Source of the DNA: Aldrovandia affinis
Lineage: Eukaryota > Chordata > Actinopteri > Notacanthiformes > Halosauridae
Length of the DNA stretch: 64,000 bases
Direction: 5' to 3'
Assembly: GCA_029706075.1 (NCBI GenBank)
Contig: JAINUG010000194.1
Coordinates: 434,001 to 498,000, forward strand
Below the pieces are notes generated by a model that searched no databases, was not told the DNA's origin, and was given only the letters and a program-made list of their open reading frames with translations. Positions 54,999 to 64,000 of this stretch are shown here, piece by piece. The stretch's first letter is position 1; each line of letters begins with the position of its first letter. The translations under genes and the position numbers were made by a program.

Positions 54999-55765
54999 TG
55001 TTACGCCCCCGATGTGTTTAGGGGTACTGGGGAGATTGTAACATAAAAGAATATAAATAGGATCGGGTCATGAACGAAAATGAGTGTAAATAATAGAGCC
55101 AAGGCAAGAGGGAAGGTGCAGTCGGTGTTTATATACATATATATAAGTGACAGTAGTGAGGCTATTTACATTTATACAAAAGTTAAATACAAACACAAAG
55201 ACACAAGGCCAAGGGACACGGATGTTGCCAAAGAAATGAACTAAATAAAACAGAACAGGGCTAGCTACAAACAAAAACTAAGATAGGCTGATTACCTAAA
55301 CTTTTATACAAAATAAAAGTCTACCTATCTAATCTATACTAGCTACCCGTAAACAAAGGTACACAGATGGCAACCACCCCTTTCCTAATGTGTCTATACA
55401 CAGGATCGACCTACCAATGAAAATGTATAGAGGCCTCCCTCTTACCTATCCCAAGGCCTATGTGGGAACAAACAGGGAATACAACCATACACTTTCAGTC
55501 TTTCAGTCTTTCAGTCTTTCAGTCTTTCAGTCTTTCAGTCTTTCACACTCTCTCTCCTCTCAAACACCACAGCAGAAACAAAAAGGCAGGTCCTTGCAGG
55601 AAGCAGTCACAGGGTTTTTATGGAGGGGCAGGTGATTGATGGAGGTGGGACCAGGACATACAAATGATTGACAGTGGGGAAGGCGAATGGAATGGCGGAT
55701 GGCACTCCTGCAGAACAACACGGAAACAGAGAAGACAAAAACACACATACACGTGGAACATAACA
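54999..55765 (-). mobile_element. 3' LTR of a second gypsy family
   Basis: On the minus strand it begins TGTTATGTTCCACGTGTATG (55765) and ends CATCGGGGGCGTAACA (54999). A purine-rich GGTGGGAG lies just before it in that orientation (55766-55775), a plausible polypurine tract. RNase H sequence of the same element lies at 55840-56060. Confidence 0.75.
55493..55544. repeat. Minisatellite, 8-bp unit CTTTCAGT
   Basis: Six uninterrupted copies within the LTR. Confidence 0.95.
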
Positions 55766-55839
55766 CTCCCACCAATAAGAACAAACTTATTACTCATTGT
55801 AAGTCAGTTCAAAACACGAAATTACGAAAACACATGTGG

Positions 55840-56070
55840 CTACAATGTATCATTATAGACACGAGACAATGCGTCTGCCAACACATTGTTGGTACCTTTC
55901 TTGTGTTTGATTTCTAAATTATAGTTCTGGATGATGAGGGACCAGCGCATTAATCGCTGGTTATGGTTGTACATACGTGACAGAAAAACTAAGGGATTAT
56001 GGTCAGTGTAAACAACAACAGGGACGGAGCTGGATACCACCCCTTTCCTAATGTGTCTATACACAGGATC
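55840..56070 (-). pseudogene. Gypsy RNase H fragment joined to LTR-like sequence
   Basis: The minus strand reads VVVYTDHNPLVFLSRMYNHN then KHKKGTNNVLADALSRVYND, the C-terminal RNase H region. Immediately before this, the sequence is not RNase H: DPVYRHIRKGVV is encoded by 35 bp also found inside the LTR at 55373-55407. The rest of pol is absent. Confidence 0.8.
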
Positions 56071-56555
56071 GTAACAGCAGTGTATGAAAAACAGAAATAC
56101 AATACTCACAAATATGGCCCAAAACAAAAAGACCATGTACAAGTCAACCAGCAAAGGAGACACCTCACATTCAAAAGGGTGTGGACCGTGTGGCAGTGCA
56201 CAACCCCACTGCAGGGATAGGGAAACTCAAAGAGCATATATAATTGAACTGGAGCCTGATACGGTATTGTATGCACTCACCACACCAATGTGTATTACTT
56301 GTGAGTTATGCCTAGTAAACAATACACAATTTCATCACACCTCCAGAGCCTTCTCATTATATAACAATAATTGCACATTATTTTTTAATGCCCAGGGAAA
56401 GTAGGCGTCACCTTTAGTCTGCATGAGATCATTGATTTTTTAAAATAAAATGTGACATCGGTCTGGATTCAATCAAAATGTGTCTAACTTTGACACAAAA
56501 AAACTTGTGTGTGTCTTTATGGCTTTTGCAACATAACAAAGCAGTGAGTAATACA
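56071..56555. other. Intergenic or degraded element sequence
   Basis: No clear feature; a short open frame has no recognised motif. Confidence 0.35.
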
Positions 56556-56560
56556 GCTTT

Positions 56561-57521
56561 TGTGACGCTCAGGATAAGGACCCAGACGCAGATCAGGACA
56601 AGGCAAAAGAGTCGTTTATTGGGAAGCAGGAGTCAAAACCAGGAATCAGAAGTAGCGAAGGTACAGAATCAAAATGCAAAGAGTGGTCACAAAAAGGCAG
56701 TCAAAAAGGTCAAAACAGGTAGGCAGATAGGCAAACAGACAGAATCGATAGGCAGGCTCGGAGTAGTTAACAGAAGGGATGTCTCGGAAAATTCAATAAA
56801 CACTGGCTTCAGAAGAATAGGCTCAGGGAATAAGGATCAACGTTCTGACGGGGAAGGAACATAAACACGGAACAGATATACAAAACGGAAAGGGTAATAC
56901 AATAGGAATCAGGTGTGACTGGGAGGAGAGAGAGGTAGGAACACAGGTGTAAACATTGGGAATCGTTAATCCAATAACGAGGGGAAACGCAAGACACGGA
57001 CTGGGAATCATACAAACATATAGACAATAAACGACCTGGGAGATCAGGCAGACACGTGCATAGTTAGAAGGGGAGGAACGCAAAGAGAGAAGCTGTGTGC
57101 GAATGAAAGGAAAAGTGAAAAGCTAACAGGGATACGATAATGAGAGAGAATGACAGCGATAGTCAGAAGCGTGAGATAATTAGTGATTAGTAGTGTTAGT
57201 AACTTAATCTAAATCCCTAATGTTAGTAGATTAGTTGGTTAGTACTATATACATCTAACTAATATATACAAAGCAATCTAGAAAGTACGAAGGAAGAAAA
57301 CGAGATAATAAGCGAAGACGGAGAAAAACCTAAATGTAGAACTTCCCGAAGTGCATGACAAGACAAGGAGTGGATCTCGAAATAAACGGAACAAAGACAG
57401 ACAGGGACCAGAACGTGACAGAAAGATGAAAGTAGAATACAGAATAAAGAATAATGAATAAAGACTGATGAAAAATAAACAAAGTACAAAAAACAACAGA
57501 ACAGACACTCAAAACATAACA
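56561..57521 (-). mobile_element. Solo gypsy LTR (961 bp), minus orientation, 5-bp target duplication
   Basis: The plus-strand text starts TGTGACGCTCAGG and ends CAAAACATAACA. GCTTT flanks both sides (56556-56560 and 57522-57526). In reverse it matches the solo LTR at 53394-54340 over its length. No internal sequence adjoins it. Confidence 0.9.
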
Positions 57522-57526
57522 GCTTT

Positions 57527-60500
57527 AGGGGGAAACGAATAAAACCATGCTTGCAGCAAAATTCTGGTCTCTCCTTTCTCCTCACGTCCTATTCTACAAA
57601 ATCCCCCTCAGGCCAACATTATACCAGTATTTAATCTGTATGCAACTGGGGATAGGGAAAAGTGTCAAAAGGAATACTGGGCTATATGGGTTAAGCCCAT
57701 TTGGTAGTGGGGTCCAAAGGTCCACTACCAAATTCTGTTTGTTTTCATTGTTCATCAAAAACTAACACAACATTTTTACTCATGGTATTTGTTATTCAAG
57801 AATGTCCTACAATACTGATACAAATGTAAAAAAAGTTTGTTTGAGACAGGACGGTATGAAATTGAAATATCTATAAATATTTTGTTTGCACACCATTGCC
57901 TTTCATTTCCTCAAAATGTTGTGACACCCATCATTTTCATTTCACACAGTGTGGGCCCTATTTTCGTTCTGGCGCTAAGCGGCGTTATGCCCTAGCGCTG
58001 GTGAATTGCCAGTTTTGTCTGTCGCGTTTGCGTGACTATGGGCTGGGCAGCGCAATAGGGGGTGTGACTATGAAAACAGTCGGCAGATCTTAGTAGTAGA
58101 CTCAGACCTTTGGTCCCCACTGTACATGCACTATTACACATTCCTGAGTAAACAATACAGAGCTTGCAACTATCAATCTAAAATGAATTAACCATTCAAA
58201 TAGCACCTCTGACAGTTCCAACATTCAAACACTGGTGCCCCATACCAGTCACGTTCGATGACATAAATAATTACATGCACCTGCATAATCACACATTTGT
58301 CTACTGCGCAGGACCTTCTCTCCACATGGAAATTTCCTTCCCTCTGGTTTCTAGCTCATTCTGGTATAGAGCTGAAATATCATGCTTCAGAGTGCTGTCC
58401 CTTGCTCTGAAATAGATTGTTGCTTGCTATGTTTGTTTGTTTTGTTTTGTACATGCAAATTGTAGTGTACACTTGTTACATTCATCGTTGAACCATGTTT
58501 GACCATTTTTATTTTCACCTTCCCCCCTTTCAAAAAAATAACTCTCACCATCTGTCAGCAGCAGAGGGGTAGCATGTTAGTTTTACTACCCTTCTGGAAT
58601 GCGCTTCCAGATTCTCCTCAAAAGAGTAGAAAACAAGGGAAATGAAGCCCCTCCTGTGGAAACCCAAATTGGAGAAATAAATTATTGTGTGACACCTGAG
58701 TAAACCAATTTTGATTTTTTCCCCCTCATATGTGACACAGCTCGGATGTTTTTAGAACAGTGTGAACAGCAGAAAAATCACACGGAGTAGCATCTTTTCA
58801 GTTCTGAGTTGGACTGTATTTGTATGTGGTGCTAAATCTGATACCTAGCTATCTTTTCCAGATACCTTTTCATTCATCTGAATAATGTCTTTCTCAATAA
58901 ATCAATTGAGAATGGGCACCTGAAAACATAACTGGATCAAAAACAAACATATTCCATTATTTTACTTTGTTATTTTATTGTCTTCAGATTGGCATATTCA
59001 GTGCTGGATTTCCTGGATCAACAGAAACCTGCTTAGCCAAAGGTGTGCTGGCACCTCATTTGCAAATATTGCTGGGCTTGCCCTACAGCTGCCTGTATCC
59101 GGAGGGGATTTCCACCAGTCTCACAGGGCCGCCAAAAAAGTGCCATAATCATCAGTTTATTTCATGCATTGCTATTTGTTTTTGTTGTGCCATATTGCAG
59201 AGGTCAAAGTGAAACAAAACCATTTGGCAATCTTACAGTAAAGGAAATGAAGCAATGTACATTTTAGTTTGCTGTGCTGGCAAAGATTTAGAAATCGAAT
59301 CGAGAAAGATTTACCTTCTTGACTTCATTTCTCCTTCACAGAAGACCCAGTGACAGATTGTGATTGTTACATATAGCAACAGTATATTTTGACTGGATTC
59401 AGATGGCTGAGGATTAACAAATAACAATAACATATAATCCAAAATACATTTTGGCACTGCAATCAATGGGATCAATCCACATGGCTTTCTCTGTACTGTG
59501 TGTAGCTGATATGCAGCTCATACAACAATGTCTGTTCCAAAAGTAATTATGACTGCATTGGCTGTAGTACCACTGGTTACATAGTGTCCCACTGGTTTTG
59601 GGGTTTTTCAGGTTAGCTGCAAGGGCCTACAACTGGAGGCCTGCCATTGATGTACTCTTTTCCCTTTGATCATTGTGACTATGTCCAGGTCTGCATCTGC
59701 ACAGTGTCAACATACCTCAGTATACTAGTATGATAGGCAATAGCAATAATAATAAGCAATAGCTGTACATTAAGTACATCTGTACATCTACTGGCTTGTA
59801 TGCACCAACAGTAGAAGGACCTTAGTCTAGAAAGTTGCCACTCCAGCAGAAGCCTTTCCTTTGTTTTCCATTGTGAGTCAGCACTGGGGTGTCAAGCCCA
59901 CCTCCTCGTGCCTGCAAAAAATTACACAGATATCAGCCCTTCTAAATCTCATGGCCTTGGTGAGACAGATGGCAGTGTTCAGCACATACTGTAGGACAGA
60001 GAGTAAGAACTGTTGTTGTAGTTGTTATTATTATCTATTATTATCAACTATTATCAGAGCTGTTGGTGAGAGGGCATAGTTTGAACCTTGTTCCTGTGTT
60101 CATGCAGATTTACATCTCTGTCACAAGGCCATGGGAAAACACTACAGAACTGATGATGCAAGGCAGCTACCAGAAAAGCAGAAGCAATAAAAAAAGGGTT
60201 TCGCTGTGATGCAACACAGTGAGGAGAAATCCCAGCATTCCACGCCTCCTCACTGGAGAGTTTCTTCCCTGTTTGAACTTTGCACGAGATCACATGGCAG
60301 TTTGACAATCCCCTAGCGAACTGAATAGTGCATGAAGCCACACATGACTTGGCAGGCAGACTTATTGTTCACGCCCACACCCTGTTTGTAGGAAGTATCG
60401 GTATCAGACGACGTCTGCAATTGCAGACAGAATGTCTATGGAAGCACTGACTGCAGAAAGCGAATACACCTGTCCTGCAAAGGCTGCTTCCCTGGTCTGT

Positions 60501-61365
60501 ACAGTGAATAATTGATAAGGCCCATTCACGATGTACACTGCAGCAGAAGCCATGCCACAACTGGGAACTCTCACATGCCTCACTGGTACGTGTCACTGTC
60601 ACTGTCACTATCACGTGAAAAACTCACTGACTGCCCATAGCCCACAGAGGGACATGTGGCAGTGAAGCATGTTAGACATCTGCAAGAGAAAGAGAGAGGG
60701 AGAGAAAGAGAGGAACAGACAGACAGACAGAGTACTAATAAGACTTGAATTAAGACAGAGATATTCACCATTCAGTGTGGTTCCTTGTTTGATGGGGCAT
60801 GGGGAAGTGGTAGTATGAAGGTGCATACAATCAACTCGTTAGCCTAATTAATCAAAGACTCAGATGTGGGCAGTCATGTATGAAACCATGACATTTAAGA
60901 ATGAGGGTACAAGAGCCACAGCGTGGGAAAGAGATGGGAAATGGAAAGTATTTATCTATCTTTACTTATGTGGGGGTCTTCACTTCCGTGGTGACTTGTG
61001 GAAATTATATTGCTGTTGATAGGAACATCAGAGGCATCCTTGGAAAATGTCAGAATCTGCTGTTTCCCATTCAACAGTATGAACAGTAATAAAGTGCAAA
61101 ACAGTCAAAGCACTAAGGTGCACTTAAATTCAGACAGTTAAGATAAGTTAGGACTCTACTAAATTTAAATTGTTTATAAATACTACTGCAGTCTGGAGTA
61201 GTTTCACCATCGTAAAGATTGTGTGTGTGTGTGTGTGTGTGTATGGGTCTTTCCCTTTCCTTTCATTTTCATTTGAATATGAATGACCCTGCTGGATGCC
61301 ATCCAATAAAAACTAAGCTTATAGTTTCACTGCTATCAGAGACAAATGTGTAGGCAGGCATGGTG
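57527..61365. other. Region between repeats and the second ligand gene
   Basis: No coding sequence was recognised. About 57950-58090 (GGGCCCTATTTTCGTTCTGG) resembles the end of a common fish non-autonomous DNA element. A (GT)n run lies at 61217-61242. Confidence 0.4.
61217..61242. repeat. (GT)n microsatellite
   Basis: Twelve or so GT units. Confidence 0.95.
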
Positions 61366-61373
61366 TATATATA
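61366..61373 (+). promoter_or_regulatory. TATA box of the second ligand-like gene
   Basis: TATATATA lies 51 nt before the ATG at 61424, leaving a short 5' UTR of about 25 nt if transcription starts 30 nt downstream. Confidence 0.4.
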
Positions 61374-61423
61374 CAGCAACAAAGCAGGATGCTCATGCAT
61401 AGGCATATCTGAGAAAGAGCAGG

Positions 61424-61591
61424 ATGGAGACAAATATATTCATTGAGGGCTCAGAGGACCCCTCTGGCACTTTCAGTTCTTCCAGACCGAGCAGCTCCCA
61501 GCAACCCCAAGTCAAGCGATATATCCTGGTGGTTTTGGTTGTTCTGGCTACAGCAGGGATCTCAGCTGGAATAACCTACACCTGTGTCCAG
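61424..61591 (+). CDS. First exon of a type II membrane protein, possible TNF-superfamily ligand
   Basis: ATG in good context (GCAGGATGG) opens 56 codons ending at a donor CAG|GTAATA, phase 0, the same phase as exon 1 of the TNFSF4-like gene. Residues 1-31 are polar and rich in serine (SSSRPSSSQQPQ), ending in KR. Residues 33-54 (YILVVLVVLATAGISAGITY) form one hydrophobic anchor, with no signal peptide, so a type II protein is predicted. The exon stops just after the anchor, as in small TNF ligands. With the TNFSF4-like gene 22 kb upstream on the same strand, a TNFSF18-type neighbour would fit, as TNFSF18 adjoins TNFSF4 in mammals. No homology domain is visible here, so another type II protein is possible. 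Confidence 0.5.
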
Positions 61592-62471
61592 GTAATAGCC
61601 AGCAGCATAGCAGAAGTATAGTGGCAACTGTCCTAAGGTATACTCTGTGTGCTTTTACAAAAGCCAAAATGGTCTTCACGGGCACATTGTAGTTTTTTGA
61701 TGAATGAGATTAGTGATTTTGTGAGAGATGATAGATTATATTTTAATTATATTTTTGTATGCAAGGAAATTTTGGATGCATTATACAATCATCAATCAAA
61801 ATGTATTTGTTTAATGAATTTTACAAAACATTTGTCACAATATGCTTTACAGTGCATTCTTTTGTCTTTACATTAAGTACATTTAAAAAATTCTGAAATC
61901 CAAAGGTTTATAGATGTATTCACTGTTCAATACTGTCTGACTTTCCAAATGCATTGCAAAACATGATTTTCTAATGATCTCATTTAAATATATATATATT
62001 ACATTATAATATTACATTGCATTACACATTATATTACAATATATAAATACATTGAATAAATAAATAAGAGCCACACAATAGTTGCTTTTCATTGTAAAAT
62101 TATTCAGTCATACATTTTGTGCACTTACATACATAGACAGTAGTAAAATAATCTTGTGGTGATTTATTTTCCATTTGCACCTTCATTTTAAAACTGTGTT
62201 TTGGGGGAAATATGATAGTATAGACAATGCATGATGAACATGCATTCCCAATAAAAGTCCAGTTTAAAAAATGTATTTATATTTTGGGACTTACTTGCAA
62301 TCAATCTGACAATCTAGATTTTTTTCCAGTTAGTGAACCGCTATGTTATCTAGACAAGAAGTTGGGGATGTACGAGGGCAGTATCTCTCTTTCACTTGGT
62401 GGTAGTGAAACTTAAAGGATAAAGTGAGGACCATAAAACAAATCATGTATTATGTTAGCTGACTGTGATAG
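61592..62471 (+). other. Presumed intron 1 of the second ligand-like gene
   Basis: AT-rich; no second exon recognised. The SINE at 62472 and the Gmr1-type copy at 62916 would also lie inside this intron. Confidence 0.4.
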
Positions 62472-62837
62472 TAGGCGGCACGGTGGTGCAGTGGATAGCA
62501 CTGTCGCCTCACAGCAAGAAGGTCTCGGGTTCGAATCCAGGCCGGGGGCCTTTCTGTGCGGAGTTTGCATGTTCTCCCTGTGTCCGCGTGGGTTTCCTCC
62601 GGGTACTCCGGTTTCTTCCCACAGTCCAAAGACATGCACGTTAGGCTAATTGGAGAGTCTAAATTGCCCGTAGGTATGAGTGTGTGAGTGAATGGTGTGT
62701 GTGCCCTGCGATGGATTGGCGACCTGTCCAGGGTGTATTCCTGCCTCTCGCCCGGAACGCATGCTGGGATAGGCTCCAGCCCCCCCGCGACCCTGACCAG
62801 GAATAAGCGGCTTAGACAATGGATGGATGGATGGATG
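62472..62837 (+). mobile_element. tRNA-derived SINE, full length, with 11-bp target duplication
   Basis: The head (GGCACGGTGGTGCAGTGGAT, then GGGTTCGAATCC) has clear A and B boxes. The body contains CATGTTCTCCCTGTGTCCGC and GGCGACCTGTCCAGGGTGTA, and the 3' end is (ATGG)n. GACTGTGATAG flanks both sides (62461-62471 and 62838-62848). A truncated reverse copy is at 42058-42200. Confidence 0.92.
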
Positions 62838-62915
62838 GACTGTGATAGTCCTTTAGCTTACACCTTTAGCCAGATAGCTAGAAATTGAATAGCTTGCATG
62901 GCAAAAGATAAATAC

Positions 62916-64000
62916 TGTGACAAACCCCGGGGAGTGTGGAGTTGCCACGAAACCAAGCCAGATAATCAATGAAATTCACAACCAAAGGAATGAAATAATC
63001 ACTGGAACTTTATTGAATTTCCAGGGGAAAGGGGAAAGGGGAGATAGAGTCAATGCTGGTTTTCAGGAAGTCTGTAATCCTTGAGAATCGTTGGGGCTGA
63101 TAGCTGGGGTCGGTACACAGAAGCAGTCCAGGGCGGGTTTTCCAGTAGGATAGTCAGATGGTCAAGGTTCGTTGCACAAAGCGGGTTCTCCTATCCAAAC
63201 AATGATCAAAACAATTATTGCACACAGCACTGTATTCCTGTCTTCTTTCACTACTCACTCTCTTTGTTGGATTTCCCTTGCGGTACTCTGTCTGGGCCAA
63301 GTGCCGTGCCTCTCTTTGTAGCATTGGCCACTCGACCCCGTGATTACTTCCAGGTGCGCTGAGATTCTCCTCAGGTGCAACTTGTTGAGCAGGAAGTCCT
63401 AATATGGGCATGGGGTGGAGCCAGTGCGCTGCCACATACCGGGGCAGCACATCCGCATTCCCGTGGGCTGCTCCCGACCTGTGGATGACAGAGAAGGCAA
63501 ATGGTTGTAGGGATAGGAACCAGCGGGTGACCCGCGCGTTGTTGTCCTTGTTCCGGGACATCCACACTAGTGGTGCATGGTCAGTGACAAGGGTGAAGTG
63601 CCGTCCCAACAAATAATATTTGAGCGTTTCCAGAGCCCACTTGATCGCCAAGCACTCCTTTTCCACTGTGGAGTATTTCTGTTCTCTGGGCAACAGTTTA
63701 CGGCTGATATAAGTAACTGGATGTTCCTCACCTCCTTGTAGCTGGGAAAGGATGGCACCCACCACTAGTGGTTTGGTGAAGTCCGGGGTCACCAACACTG
63801 GTCCCGAGCATAGGGCTCCCTTTAGCACCTGGAAGGCCTTCTCCGTCTCTGCGGTCCACGCCACCTTGTCCGGCAGCCGGCTCCGGGTCATGTCTTTCCG
63901 GGGGCTGGCTAGGGAGGAGAAAGTGGGGAATGAAGTGCCGGTAATAGCTTGCGAGCCCTATGAAGGTGCATACTTGCTTCTTGGTGCGGGGGCGGGGACA
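62916..64000 (-). mobile_element. Second Gmr1-type gypsy copy, 3' end only in window
   Basis: TGTGACAAACC at 62916 is the complement of the LTR end TTTGTCACA. The LTR runs to about 63440 and, unlike the 3' LTR of the first copy, keeps the segment with AATAAA. From 63891 down to 63440 the minus strand encodes RNase H (VTYISRKLLPREQKYSTVEK, LVTDHAPLVWMSRNK). Toward 64000, reverse-transcriptase connection sequence (TFIGLASYYRHFIPHF) is in another frame, so a frameshift lies near 63905. Two deletions are visible: the RNase H block with the first catalytic aspartate is shortened (PLVVGAILSQ), and the region from the end of pol to inside the LTR is lost. The copy is inactive. Confidence 0.9.

Noticed and set aside
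55493..55544. Regular CTTTCAGT array that could be mistaken for a CRISPR-like array
   Set aside because: The 8-bp units are directly adjacent with no spacers, in a vertebrate LTR.

Overview
This window is vertebrate nuclear DNA, almost certainly from a ray-finned (teleost) fish. It shows spliced exons with large introns, a low density of host coding sequence, and a dense nested repeat load typical of teleosts: several Tc1-like transposon families, hAT and Harbinger remnants, CR1/L2/Rex-type and L1-type LINE fragments, tRNA-derived SINEs, and Ty3/gypsy elements including a Gmr1-type element. Nothing prokaryotic is present, so operon or ribosome-binding-site logic does not apply. The species cannot be read from the sequence alone.

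Host genes. (1) 4204-4435 (+) is a GC3-rich terminal coding exon of a gene I do not recognise, with a polyadenylation signal at 5028. (2) 33720-39725 (+) is a three-exon gene for a predicted 190-residue type II membrane protein. Its size, N-terminal anchor, start of the extracellular domain and cysteine-containing C-terminus resemble TNFSF4 (OX40 ligand). (3) 61424-61591 (+) is a TATA-preceded first exon of another small type II membrane protein, plausibly a neighbouring TNF-superfamily ligand; the rest lies beyond the window. Together they suggest a fish TNFSF4/TNFSF18-like immune ligand cluster.

Repeats, left to right. 1-3.5 kb: decayed hAT and LINE pieces and a SINE. 5.8-8.3 kb: a Tc1-like element split by Harbinger and gypsy debris. 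8.6 kb: a hAT-type MITE with a perfect 8-bp target duplication. 9.4-13.3 kb: a SINE and LINE fragments. 13.3-20.6 kb: a segment present three times in direct orientation, carrying hAT and LINE relics. 21.5 kb: a solo LTR. 24-25.6 kb: an L2-type LINE. 27.7-29.95 kb: a Tc1-like element with an LTR-like insertion.

Right half. 41.2-43.4 kb: a second copy of the first Tc1-like family, carrying at least three insertions. 44.6-50.2 kb: a nearly complete Ty3/gypsy element with the unusual order protease-integrase-reverse transcriptase-RNase H and a SCAN-like Gag (Gmr1 type). 51.2-51.8 kb: nested hAT-like MITEs. 53-57.5 kb: a Rex1-like LINE split by a solo LTR, a partial gypsy element, and a second solo LTR of the same family. 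62.5 kb: a SINE with an 11-bp target duplication. 62.9-64 kb: the 3' end of a second Gmr1-type copy on the minus strand, cut by the window edge.
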